Of a stretch of 45,141 nt of DNA, positions 1 through 8,103 are shown piece after piece. The DNA is from an uncultured Oscillospiraceae bacterium. GTDB lineage: Bacteria; Bacillota; Clostridia; Oscillospirales; Ruminococcaceae. The notes beneath the pieces are model-generated. The model searched no databases. It saw nothing but the letters and a program-made list of their open reading frames with translations, and had not been told where the DNA came from. How positions within the stretch are numbered: the stretch's first letter is position 1; each line of letters opens with the position of its first letter. Position numbers and translations under genes: made by a program. Location of the stretch: assembly GCA_904384225.1 (NCBI GenBank), contig CAJFJV010000013.1, positions 1-45,141 on the forward strand, written 5' to 3'.

Positions 1-126
1 TACAACAATTTCCCCATGCGTCCTCTCTCTTGGCGCTCTCCTAAGCAGGTCTTATTCGCTTCCCTTAATCTGTAACACATCATTGACAAACCTACATAAT
101 TTAAAGGATCATTTCATGACAGACGC

Positions 127-155
127 TTGACAATCCTGACAAAATTCGTTACACT
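127..155 (+). promoter_or_regulatory. sigma-A-type promoter of the polyamine operon
   Basis: A perfect -35 TTGACA lies at 127-132 and a -10 TACACT at 150-155, with a 17-bp spacer. Transcription should start near 162. It is the best promoter seen upstream of speD and implies an untranslated leader of about 440 nt. The -10 matches consensus at four of six positions. The call rests on sequence match only. Confidence 0.7.
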
Positions 156-161
156 ATAGAC

Positions 162-605
162 AGTGTCTGGATATCTTTTCAGGCGGGATGTGATATGCGT
201 TTCATACAGGGTATCACGCGAATATTTTCTCTGACCACCCATTTTGGGTTAAGGCCATACGGACAGCCGGGTCAACTGCCGATCGGCGGTTTAACCGCCA
301 TTATTGATTGAGTTAAAAGCTCAATTTTATAAGTTGGTTCCTTTATAACCAGTGCGCAGTATTTGTGCATACACTTGTAAAACGGTCAATAAGAGTAGTA
401 AAAGTAAGTATTTGCTATATAGACTCTGATGAATGCCCCTCCGCTGAAAACAGCCTGATTCTGTATTTTTGTGCGGCTTTCCAGACAGGCAGGAGAACGA
501 TTTTTACAGGTAATGTACGGATAGTATGTTACCTGTTTTTTTATTGTCCAAAACGGCGGCGCATACTGCCGCTTAACCGATATCACAAGAAAAGGAGCAC
601 TGCTC
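162..605 (+). promoter_or_regulatory. long structured 5' leader of speD (candidate regulatory RNA)
   Basis: No convincing gene lies between the promoter and speD. The stretch holds a stem GTGATA/TATCAC (near 190-216), a GGCGGT/ACCGCC hairpin (283-297), an ATTGAG/CTCAAT hairpin followed by TTTTAT (near 305-328), a TGGTT/AACCA hairpin (near 334-352), possible stems CTCC/GGAG (439-442 with 492-495) and GCCTG/CAGGC (453-457 with 486-490), and a strong terminator (506-542). TGTCTGG at 164-170 is complementary to CCAGACA at 481-487, a possible long-range closing helix. This layout resembles a transcription-attenuating riboswitch or leader. I do not recognise it as a known riboswitch class, and the ligand (polyamine, AdoMet or arginine) is only inferred from the downstream genes. 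Confidence 0.5.
506..542 (+). terminator. intrinsic terminator inside the speD leader (attenuator)
   Basis: A 13-bp stem (506-518 with 524-536, two G-U pairs) closes a five-base GGATA loop and is followed directly by a run of seven T. It lies downstream of the operon promoter and 63 nt before the speD start codon, so it cannot simply end an upstream gene in this window. Its position implies conditional read-through into the polyamine operon. Confidence 0.75.
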
Positions 606-1361
606 ATGGAAAAATTCAAGCTCTATGGTTTTAATAACCTCACCAAGGCTTTAAGCTTTAATATCTATGATGTATGCTATGCCAAAACACCGCGGGAGCA
701 GCGGGATTACATCGACTATATCGACGAGCAGTATAACTCAGAACGCCTGACGAACATTTTAACCACGCTGACCGATATGATTGGGGCTAAAGTACTCAAT
801 ATTTCAAGGCAGGATTATGATCCGCAGGGGGCCTCCGTTACGCTTCTCATCGCAGAAGGCTCAATGGTGCCCATAGGTGAAACCCAGCTTGCGCACCTTG
901 ACAAAAGCCATGTCACGGTACACACTTACCCCGAATACCATCCGGAGACATTTCTTGCAACATTCCGTGTAGATATCGACGTGGCGACCTGCGGTGAAAT
1001 CACGCCGCTTTCCACGCTCGACTATCTCATTGGCTCCTTTGATTCCGATATCATTACAATGGACTATCGTGTACGCGGCTTCACACGCAACATGGATGGC
1101 GAAAAGCTTTTTATGGACCATAAGATCACGTCCATCCAGGAATTTATTAACCCGCTCACGCTGCACCGCTACGATGCGGTAGATATCAACGTTTATGAGG
1201 CCAACCTGTTCCATACCAAAATGATGCTCAAGGAAATTGATCTGCAAAATTACCTATTTAAAACCGACGTTTATGAACTTCCGCCGAAAACAAGGCTTGA
1301 AATTATGGACAATCTCCGCCGGGAGATGATCGAAATTTTCAGCGGGCGCAATATATTTTAA
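606..1361 (+). CDS. speD: S-adenosylmethionine decarboxylase proenzyme
   Basis: SpeD makes decarboxylated AdoMet, the aminopropyl donor used by SpeE. The 251-residue protein resembles the E. coli-type class 1 enzyme (about 264 residues) along its length. The self-cleavage site LDKS is at 98-101, so Ser101 should become the pyruvoyl group of the alpha chain. The motif HTYPE follows at 106-110, the conserved Cys is at 129 (ATCGE) and the [10 protein letters not shown] block is present. AAAGGAG at 591-597 sits eight bases before ATG, which fixes the start. It is the first gene of the polyamine operon, behind the leader and terminator. Some SpeD homologues elsewhere have become arginine or ornithine decarboxylases, but the close match to E. 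coli and the neighbouring speE favour true AdoMet decarboxylase. Confidence 0.95.
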   Translation: MEKFKLYGFNNLTKALSFNIYDVCYAKTPREQRDYIDYIDEQYNSERLTNILTTLTDMIGAKVLNISRQDYDPQGASVTLLIAEGSMVPIGETQLAHLDKSHVTVHTYPEYHPETFLATFRVDIDVATCGEITPLSTLDYLIGSFDSDIITMDYRVRGFTRNMDGEKLFMDHKITSIQEFINPLTLHRYDAVDINVYEANLFHTKMMLKEIDLQNYLFKTDVYELPPKTRLEIMDNLRREMIEIFSGRNIF

Positions 1362-1386
1362 TAGTATATTTTAAGAGGTCTTTACC

Positions 1387-2841
1387 ATGTCACAGCTTTC
1401 ACAAAAACGCGCGCCGATTTATGAGGCGCTCGAAGAATTTAAAAAAATGCGGGTCGTCCCTTTCGACGTACCAGGGCACAAACGCGGCCGGGGCAATCCG
1501 GAGCTCGCCGAATTGCTGGGAGAAAAATGTGTCAGCATGGACGTCAACTCCATGAAGCCGCTCGACAACTTATGCCATCCGGTCTCTGTGATACGGGATG
1601 CGGAACGGCTTGCAGCTGAGGCGTTCCATGCCGCACACGCTTTCTTAATGGTGGGCGGCACAACCTCTGCCGTACAGAGCATGATCCTCTCTGTCGTAAA
1701 GCGCGGGGAAAAAATTATCCTGCCGCGCAATGTCCACCGGAGCGTCATGGGGGCAATGGTCTTGTGCGGTGCCGTGCCTGTATATGTAAATCCGGAGTGT
1801 GATGCACGGCTCGGCATTCCGCTTGGCATGTCGGTCTCTGCTGTAGAAGAGGCAATCCGCAAAAACCCGGACGCCAAAGCCGTACTTGTCAACAACCCTA
1901 CATATTATGGCATATGTTCCGATATCAAACGTATCACGCAATTGGCCCATCAAAACGGGATGCTTTGCCTTGCAGACGAAGCGCATGGCACGCATTTTTA
2001 TTTTGGCGAGGGACTTCCCCTTTCTGCAATGGATGCAGGCGCGGATATGGCTGCGGTTTCAATGCACAAGTCTGGCGGAAGCTTAACGCAAAGCTCTTTG
2101 CTTTTAATCGGACCCGCCATGCAAGAAGGGCATGTCCGCCAGATCATCAATCTGACGCAGACCACCAGCGGCTCTTATCTGCTGCTTTCAAGCCTTGATA
2201 TTTCCCGCCGAAACCTCGCACTGCGCGGCAAAGAGACGTTTGAAAAAGTAAAGGAGCTTGCAGAATATGCAAGGGGGGAAATCAACGCGATCGGCGGCTA
2301 TTACGCCTTTTCCCGGGAGCTTGTAAACGGAGACAGTATTTTTGATTTCGATGTCACAAAGCTGTCCGTCAACACCCTTGATATCGGTCTGGCCGGCATT
2401 GAGGTTTACGATCTTCTTCGCGATGAGTATGACATTCAAATTGAGTTCGGTGATCTGGGCAATATTTTGGCTTATGTATCAATCGGCGACCGAATGAGGG
2501 AAATTGAACGGCTGGTCAGTGCACTTTCGGAAATCCGCCGCCGGTTCGCAAAAAGCGGCGCAGATCTAATGGAGCAGGAGTATATTGATCCGGAAGTCGC
2601 CGTATCACCGCAGGAAGCCTTCTATGCTGAAACAGAGTCCCTTCCCATCGAGGAGACAGCCGGAAGGATCTGCAGCGAATTTGTCATGTGCTATCCTCCG
2701 GGAATCCCAATCTTAGCACCGGGCGAGCGCATTACGCGCCCAATCCTTGACTATATTGCCTACGCAAAAGAAAAGGGATGTTCTATGACTGGGCCCGAAG
2801 ATCCGGGAATTGAGCGGCTTAATGTTTTGAAAGGAGATTGA
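1387..2841 (+). CDS. speA: PLP-dependent Orn/Lys/Arg decarboxylase, probably arginine decarboxylase
   Basis: This 484-residue fold-type I decarboxylase has the length of Bacillus SpeA (about 490). It carries the PLP-facing DEAHG motif at 197-201 and the Schiff-base lysine in SMHKS at Lys228. An N-terminal DVPGHKRG motif (27-34) is typical of the family. The family includes arginine, lysine and ornithine decarboxylases, and sequence motifs alone do not settle the substrate. The agmatinase gene two positions downstream makes arginine to agmatine the most likely reaction. AAGAGGT precedes the ATG. It starts 25 nt after speD and ends one base before speE, so it is in the same transcript. Confidence 0.9.
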   Translation: MSQLSQKRAPIYEALEEFKKMRVVPFDVPGHKRGRGNPELAELLGEKCVSMDVNSMKPLDNLCHPVSVIRDAERLAAEAFHAAHAFLMVGGTTSAVQSMILSVVKRGEKIILPRNVHRSVMGAMVLCGAVPVYVNPECDARLGIPLGMSVSAVEEAIRKNPDAKAVLVNNPTYYGICSDIKRITQLAHQNGMLCLADEAHGTHFYFGEGLPLSAMDAGADMAAVSMHKSGGSLTQSSLLLIGPAMQEGHVRQIINLTQTTSGSYLLLSSLDISRRNLALRGKETFEKVKELAEYARGEINAIGGYYAFSRELVNGDSIFDFDVTKLSVNTLDIGLAGIEVYDLLRDEYDIQIEFGDLGNILAYVSIGDRMREIERLVSALSEIRRRFAKSGADLMEQEYIDPEVAVSPQEAFYAETESLPIEETAGRICSEFVMCYPPGIPILAPGERITRPILDYIAYAKEKGCSMTGPEDPGIERLNVLKGD

Positions 2842-2842
2842 T

Positions 2843-3703
2843 ATGGAGTTCTGGTTTTCTGAACGACACACCCCGAACGTCAAGTTTTCCATTCGCGTGG
2901 ACCGGCAGCTGTTTTCCGGGCAAAGCGAGCTGCAGCGGATCGACGTGTTTGACTCGCCGGAATTCGGCCGTTTCCTCGTGTTGGACGGTTATATGATGCT
3001 GACGGAAAAAGATGAATTTATTTATCATGAAATGATTACACATGTGCCGCTGGCCGTACACCCGCACGTAAAAGACGTATTGGTCATCGGTGCAGGAGAT
3101 GGCGGCGTAATCCGTGAATTGACACGCTATCCTGACATTGAGCGGATCGATATGGTAGAGATTGATCCCATGGTGGTGGAGGTATGCCGGAAATATCTGC
3201 CGCAGACCGCATATAAGCTCGACGATCCCCGTGTCTCCATCTATTATGCGGACGGGCTGAAATTTGTCCGAAGCTGCAATGACCAATACGACTTGATTAT
3301 CGTGGACTCCACAGATCCATTCGGACCGGGAGAAGGCCTTTTTACGCGTGAATTCTATGGAAACTGCTATAAGGCGCTGCATGACGATGGGATTATGGTC
3401 AATCAACACGAAAGCCCATTCTACAATGAGGACGCCATCGCTTGCCAGCGCGCGCACAAGCGGATTGTAGAATCCTTCCCCATCAGCCGCGTTTATCAGG
3501 CGCATATCCCAACCTATCCTTCCGGGCACTGGCTGTTTGGCTTTGCATCTAAAAAATATCATCCGCTCAAAGATTTAGACGATAAACGCTGGAATGCACG
3601 CGGGCTTTCATGCGGCTATTATACCACTATGCTGCACAAAGGCGCGTTTTACGTCCCAGCATACGTGGAGGAGCTGCTAAAAGATGTTGAACATGAATAC
3701 TGA
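2843..3703 (+). CDS. speE: spermidine synthase (putrescine aminopropyltransferase)
   Basis: SpeE transfers the aminopropyl group of decarboxylated AdoMet to putrescine. The 286-residue protein has the N-terminal beta domain, the DEFIYHEM segment (57-64), the nucleotide-binding GAGDGG motif (83-88), the acidic EIDP (106-109) and the catalytic-loop DSTDP (155-159), followed by GPGEGLFT. AAGGAG precedes the ATG and overlaps the end of speA. The last 20 bases overlap the start of speB, so translation is probably coupled. With SpeD it forms the classical AdoMet-dependent spermidine route. Acceptor specificity (putrescine, cadaverine, spermidine) cannot be read from sequence. Confidence 0.95.
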   Translation: MEFWFSERHTPNVKFSIRVDRQLFSGQSELQRIDVFDSPEFGRFLVLDGYMMLTEKDEFIYHEMITHVPLAVHPHVKDVLVIGAGDGGVIRELTRYPDIERIDMVEIDPMVVEVCRKYLPQTAYKLDDPRVSIYYADGLKFVRSCNDQYDLIIVDSTDPFGPGEGLFTREFYGNCYKALHDDGIMVNQHESPFYNEDAIACQRAHKRIVESFPISRVYQAHIPTYPSGHWLFGFASKKYHPLKDLDDKRWNARGLSCGYYTTMLHKGAFYVPAYVEELLKDVEHEY

Positions 3704-4532
3704 AACCTTTCTCTGCTGTGACACCCCTCTGTCCGAAGCGCAAACCATCCTGTTCGGTGCGCCGTTTGACTCGACGACCTCCTACCGTCCGGGCACACGC
3801 TTTGGAAGCAGTGCCATCCGGCGGGAATCTTTCGGGATTGAAAGCTACAGCCCCTATCAAGATCGTGATCTGGAAGACGCATTTGTCCTCGACTGCGGGG
3901 ATTTGGAGCTCTGCCTTGGCGACACACCGTTCGCCTTAAAGCAAATAGAGCTGCGTACCGCTGAGGTCATGGACGCCGAGAAACGCCCTTTCATGCTGGG
4001 AGGAGAGCATTTGGTCACACTCGGAGCCTTCCGGGCGGTACATGCGCGTTATCCAGACGTACATATCATACACTTTGACGCGCATGCAGATCTGCGGGAC
4101 GACTATCTGGGTGCCAAGCTCTCACATGCATGCGTACTGCGCCGCTGTCACGAACTTACTGGAGACGGCCATATCTTTCAGTTCGGCATCCGTTCCGGCG
4201 AACGTGCAGAATTCCTATTTGCACAGGCGCATACCTCTATGCAGCGCTTTTCTTTTGAAGGCCTGCGTAAAACGCTCGATCTACTCTCCGGCAAGCCGGT
4301 CTATTTTACGCTCGATTTAGACGTTCTTGACCCGTCCGTTTTTCCCGGGACCGGTACGCCGGAACCGGGCGGCGTCAGTTTTGATATGCTCCGCGAAGCG
4401 GCAACGCTTGTATGCCAGAAAGCGGATATCGTCGGCTGTGATGTCAATGAATTAAGTCCGCCCTATGATCCAAGCGGCATTTCTACTATGGCGGCCTGCA
4501 AGATTGTGCGGGAGATGCTGTTGGCGCTTTAA
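3684..4532 (+). CDS. speB: agmatinase (ureohydrolase family)
   Basis: The enzyme hydrolyses agmatine to putrescine and urea with a binuclear manganese centre. All metal ligands of the ureohydrolase family are visible: His109 in GGEH, the DAHAD cluster (Asp132, His134, Asp136) and DLDVLDP (Asp211, Asp213). The length of 282 residues is typical. ATG at 3684 was chosen because GGAGGAG lies 11 bases upstream, inside the end of speE; a second ATG at 3693 is too far from it. With the upstream decarboxylase it completes arginine to putrescine. Other ureohydrolases such as arginase or guanidinobutyrase have the same motifs, so the substrate is inferred from the operon. Confidence 0.92.
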   Translation: MLNMNTETFLCCDTPLSEAQTILFGAPFDSTTSYRPGTRFGSSAIRRESFGIESYSPYQDRDLEDAFVLDCGDLELCLGDTPFALKQIELRTAEVMDAEKRPFMLGGEHLVTLGAFRAVHARYPDVHIIHFDAHADLRDDYLGAKLSHACVLRRCHELTGDGHIFQFGIRSGERAEFLFAQAHTSMQRFSFEGLRKTLDLLSGKPVYFTLDLDVLDPSVFPGTGTPEPGGVSFDMLREAATLVCQKADIVGCDVNELSPPYDPSGISTMAACKIVREMLLAL

Positions 4533-4711
4533 AGGGGAGGGTACGATATTTCTCCCTGCTTCGTTTTTTGATGCGGTAAAACCCGACAGGGAAGCATGCG
4601 CAGACTGCGGCAGTCTCTCATTTCTGCCTTGCAAAGGGAGGATATACACAACAGAAGCTTTTTGTTGTTCTTTTTTACAGATGCGGATATCAAATTTAGG
4701 AGGAATTTTCT
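4533..4711 (+). other. speB-CASDH intergenic gap with weak hairpins
   Basis: This is the only sizeable gap in the polyamine operon. It holds a 5-bp GGGAG/CTCCC hairpin (4535-4556) followed a few bases later by a T-run, and an ACAACA/TGTTGT hairpin (4648-4668) followed by TCTTTTTT. Either could partly terminate or attenuate, separating the first four genes from the last two. No clear promoter was seen. Confidence 0.35.
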
Positions 4712-5971
4712 ATGGCAAAGGTACTCATTATCGGCTGCGGCGGTGTTGCTTCCGTTGCGATTCACAAATGCTGTCAAAACAGCGACGTCTTTACTGAGAT
4801 CATGATTGCAAGCCGCACAAAGTCAAAGTGCGATGCCCTCAAAGAAAAATTGCAGGATACCACCAAAACAAAAATCGAAACCGCGCAAGTAGATGCAGAC
4901 AATTTTGAAGAGCTGACTGCACTGATAAAGAGCTATCAGCCTCAGCTTGTCATGAACATTGCCCTGCCCTATCAGGATCTGACAATCATGGAGGCTTGCC
5001 TTGCCTGCGGCGTAAACTACATGGATACTGCAAACTACGAGCCGGAAGACATCAACGATCCAGTCTGGCGTGCGGCGTATGATAAACGCTGCAAGGAAGA
5101 AGGTTTTTCCGCTTATTTCGATTATTCCTGGCAGTGGGCATACAAAGAAAAATTTGAAAAAGCGGGGCTTTGCGCACTTTTAGGATCCGGCTTTGATCCC
5201 GGTGTAACACAGGCTTACTGCGCCTATGCGCAGAAACATCTATTCGATGAAATAGATACCATTGATATTCTGGACTGTAACGGCGGCGACCATGGATATC
5301 CTTTCGCCACGAACTTCAATCCGGAAATCAATCTCCGCGAGGTTTCCGCTCCCGGCTCTTATTGGGAAAATGGGCACTGGGTTGAGATCCCGGCTATGAG
5401 CATCAAACGGGAATACGATTTTGATCAGGTCGGCCGTAAAGACATGTACCTGCTGCACCACGAAGAGATCGAATCACTGGCCAAAAATATCCCGAATGTT
5501 AAGCGGATCCGTTTCTTTATGACCTTCGGACAGAGCTATTTGACGCATATGAAGTGTCTTGAAAACGTCGGTATGCTCTCGACTGAACCCATTGAATTCG
5601 AAGGGCATCAGATTGTGCCGATCCAATTTTTAAAAGCTTTGCTGCCGGATCCCGCTTCACTTGGGCCGCGCACTGTAGGCAAAACAAACATTGGCTGCAT
5701 TTTCACCGGAAAAAAGGACGGCAAAGAAAAAACCGCTTATATTTATAACGTCTGCGACCATCAGGAATGCTATAAAGAGGTTGGCTCTCAGGCAATCTCC
5801 TATACAACCGGCGTCCCTGCAATGGTCGGTGCTATGATGCTGCTGACTGGGAAATGGAATAAGCCCGGCGTTTATACCGTAGAGGAATTCGATCCGGATC
5901 CGTATATGGAGGCACTGAACAAATGGGGGCTTCCGTGGCAGATCCATGACAATCCGGTTTTGGTGGACTGA
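4712..5971 (+). CDS. carboxynorspermidine/carboxyspermidine dehydrogenase
   Basis: This 419-residue protein belongs to the saccharopine dehydrogenase (LYS9) superfamily. The Rossmann motif GCGGV is at residues 8-12, directly followed by the family-typical helix ending in HK. Its length and its overlap with nspC match bacterial carboxyspermidine dehydrogenase rather than lysine-pathway saccharopine dehydrogenase. The known reaction condenses aspartate semialdehyde with putrescine or diaminopropane and reduces the imine with NADPH. AGGAGGA lies about eight bases before the ATG. The TGA overlaps the next ATG by one base. Which amine it uses is not visible; spermidine as substrate is a possibility given the upstream speD/speE. 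Confidence 0.9.
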   Translation: MAKVLIIGCGGVASVAIHKCCQNSDVFTEIMIASRTKSKCDALKEKLQDTTKTKIETAQVDADNFEELTALIKSYQPQLVMNIALPYQDLTIMEACLACGVNYMDTANYEPEDINDPVWRAAYDKRCKEEGFSAYFDYSWQWAYKEKFEKAGLCALLGSGFDPGVTQAYCAYAQKHLFDEIDTIDILDCNGGDHGYPFATNFNPEINLREVSAPGSYWENGHWVEIPAMSIKREYDFDQVGRKDMYLLHHEEIESLAKNIPNVKRIRFFMTFGQSYLTHMKCLENVGMLSTEPIEFEGHQIVPIQFLKALLPDPASLGPRTVGKTNIGCIFTGKKDGKEKTAYIYNVCDHQECYKEVGSQAISYTTGVPAMVGAMMLLTGKWNKPGVYTVEEFDPDPYMEALNKWGLPWQIHDNPVLVD

Positions 5972-7107
5972 TGGAACAGTTTTTCCCTACTACATTCCGC
6001 ACACCGTATTTTCTGGTGGATGAGACGCGGCTCCGGCAAAACCTTTCCTGCCTGAAAGAGGTTATGGATCGTACAGGATGCAAAATCCTTTTGGCGCAAA
6101 AAGCTTTTTCTATGTTTTATTGTTATCCTTTGATCCGTACCTATCTAAGCGGTACAACAGCGAGCGGCCTTTATGAGGCGCGGCTTGGATATGAAGCGTT
6201 CGGGAAGGAGACGCATGTCTTTTCCCCTGCTTATCGGGAAGATGAATTTGACGAGCTTTTGCAGTATGCAGATGATTTTGTGTTCAATTCCCCTTCCCAA
6301 TTAAAAAAATACGGATTGCGGGCAAAAAAAGCTGGAAAATCCATCGGACTGCGGATCAATCCCGAATGTTCCACCCAAGATGGGCATGCAATATACGATC
6401 CCTGTGCCCCTGGCTCTCGGCTTGGAACAACGTATGAGCAATTTGACGAAAGTCTTCTCCCCTTATTGGATGGGTTGCATTTTCATACGCTCTGTGAACA
6501 AAATGCCGATGCGCTTGAAACGACCGTAGAAGCATTCCTTCTTAAATTCGGAAGGTATCTTCCCAAAATGAGATGGATCAACTTAGGCGGCGGCCACCAT
6601 ATTACACGTGCGGATTACGATGTAGAACGGCTGATCCGAATCATACTTCGGCTAAAGGATCAGTATGGCGTTGAGGTCTATCTCGAGCCCGGAGAAGCAG
6701 TGGTACTGAATGCCGGTTTCCTTGTATCCCAAGTCTTAGAAATCGTTCACAACAAATTGGATATCGCCATTTTGGATACTTCCGCTGCATGCCATATGCC
6801 GGACGTATTGGAGATGCCGTACCGGCCGCCGGTTCAAAACAGTGCAAAACCGGGTGAAAAGGCGTACACCTACCGTTTGGCCGGTCCCACCTGCCTTGCG
6901 GGTGATGTCATTGGGGATTACGCCTTTGACGCCCCTCTTTCCCCCGGCGATGTAGTGGTTTTTGAAGATATGGCGCTTTATACCATGGTGAAAACGAATA
7001 CCTTCAACGGTATGCCGCTGCCCTCCATTGTATGGCGCGACAAAAATGGCGTCCAACAGTTGATCCGTTCCTTCAGCTATGCGGATTTTAAATCGCGGCT
7101 TTCCTAA
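5971..7107 (+). CDS. nspC: carboxynorspermidine/carboxyspermidine decarboxylase
   Basis: NspC is a fold-type III (alanine racemase-like) PLP enzyme that decarboxylates carboxyspermidine to spermidine or carboxynorspermidine to norspermidine. The PLP lysine is Lys44 in LAQKAF, the glycine-rich phosphate loop GGGHH is at 206-210, EPGE is at 239-242 and the dimer-contributed PTCLAGD motif with Cys308 is at 306-312. The length of 378 residues is normal. The start ATG shares its A with the stop of the dehydrogenase, so the pair is translationally coupled. It is the last gene of the operon, before a strong convergent terminator. Confidence 0.93.
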   Translation: MEQFFPTTFRTPYFLVDETRLRQNLSCLKEVMDRTGCKILLAQKAFSMFYCYPLIRTYLSGTTASGLYEARLGYEAFGKETHVFSPAYREDEFDELLQYADDFVFNSPSQLKKYGLRAKKAGKSIGLRINPECSTQDGHAIYDPCAPGSRLGTTYEQFDESLLPLLDGLHFHTLCEQNADALETTVEAFLLKFGRYLPKMRWINLGGGHHITRADYDVERLIRIILRLKDQYGVEVYLEPGEAVVLNAGFLVSQVLEIVHNKLDIAILDTSAACHMPDVLEMPYRPPVQNSAKPGEKAYTYRLAGPTCLAGDVIGDYAFDAPLSPGDVVVFEDMALYTMVKTNTFNGMPLPSIVWRDKNGVQQLIRSFSYADFKSRLS

Positions 7108-7149
7108 TGTATTAAAAGCTTAATCTGGATGGCCTGTATTTGTAAACGA

Positions 7150-7193
7150 AAATAAATATGCGGTATGCTGCATGCATACCGCATATTTATTTT
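7150..7193. terminator. bidirectional terminator between nspC and the aadA-like gene
   Basis: A near-perfect stem of about 18 bp (7150-7167 with 7174-7192) has an AT-rich base that gives a T-run on both strands. It separates two convergent genes and can serve both. Confidence 0.9.
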
Positions 7194-7245
7194 GGCTGTA
7201 TTGATAAAAAACACAGTGCTTCGCGCCCAGTTTGATAAAGAAGTA

Positions 7246-8049
7246 TCAGACAAAATCAAATCCTGCTTCTTTCAGGCAATTTTCAATCTTTACCGCCAGA
7301 TATTCTGCCAATTCCGTTACTTGGCTTTCCATCCCCATCTTGCAATCGTCCGCTATCCCTAAATAAGCGTTTCCCGCCGTTTTCATCAGCTGAGCCAGAC
7401 CGCATGGAAGCCGTGAACCAGCCCAGTCTGCGGCAGCATCCTTGGGACATACCGCTTTTTCCTCTAAAGTAAACCACATTCGGGACAACGTCAACAAAAC
7501 ATTTCTCGTATCCTCTTTTAGGTTAGAAAGCAACCCCGGCAGAGATAACCGGATAGCCTCGCCTATATCTTGAATACAGATATCGGGAATATAAAAATGC
7601 GCCTTCTCCCCCTTTAAAGGTACACTGTGCATTCTGGCCTGCCACAAAAGGATCGCCGCATCCGGATCGTGACGCGGACAAGGAAGCTTTCCAGCCTGTA
7701 TTTCATCCCGCAGCCATTCTCCATACATATATTCATATTTCGGCGGAAATCGCCATGGCGCAATTTCCTTCTGATTAAAAACAGTGACTTCTAACGGCCT
7801 TTTCGTCCTGTCTCCTACCAGCCCCGATATCTTTAAAAGCTGGTCTGTAAATTCTTTTCTCACACAATCTGACATCTCTCCATCCGTCAGAATCAAGATA
7901 TCGACGTCACTATCCGGATGCAGGCCGCCTAAAACAGCCGAACCATATAAATACACGCCAAGCACTGCCTTTTCAAACAGCGCTTCAACGACGTCCAGCA
8001 CCTCAGCTGTTTGCGCGGGCAGCGCATCTTTTTTTCGCCGATACTCCAT
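7246..8049 (-). CDS. AadA-like aminoglycoside nucleotidyltransferase
   Basis: The protein aligns end to end with AadA, ANT(3'')(9), which adenylylates streptomycin and spectinomycin. From the ATG at 8049 it has 267 residues (AadA1: 263). The nucleotidyltransferase motif YLYGSAV is at 33-39, the metal-binding acids in DSDVD are Asp48 and Asp50, and the catalytic-base glutamate in LEVTV is Glu87. The C-terminal helical domain keeps NVLLTLSRMWF and AADWAGSRLP. An upstream in-frame ATG at 8064 is possible, but GGGAGAGG lies between the two ATGs and fits the second. No integron site or insertion sequence is nearby, so it looks like a resident chromosomal homologue. Actual drug modification is untested. 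Confidence 0.85.
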   Translation of the reverse strand: MEYRRKKDALPAQTAEVLDVVEALFEKAVLGVYLYGSAVLGGLHPDSDVDILILTDGEMSDCVRKEFTDQLLKISGLVGDRTKRPLEVTVFNQKEIAPWRFPPKYEYMYGEWLRDEIQAGKLPCPRHDPDAAILLWQARMHSVPLKGEKAHFYIPDICIQDIGEAIRLSLPGLLSNLKEDTRNVLLTLSRMWFTLEEKAVCPKDAAADWAGSRLPCGLAQLMKTAGNAYLGIADDCKMGMESQVTELAEYLAVKIENCLKEAGFDFV

Positions 8050-8103
8050 TGAGACCTCTCCCATACGTTTCTAAGCAGGATAAGCTTAACGCAGCAAAAT
8101 AAA

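Noticed and set aside
230-300. Loose likeness to 5S rRNA or SRP RNA in the speD leader
   Set aside because: Only scattered short matches; the conserved core motifs of either RNA are absent.
365-634. Open frame of 89 codons (GTG start) in the speD leader
   Set aside because: No ribosome binding site, no family resemblance, and it runs through the terminator stem and out of frame into speD.
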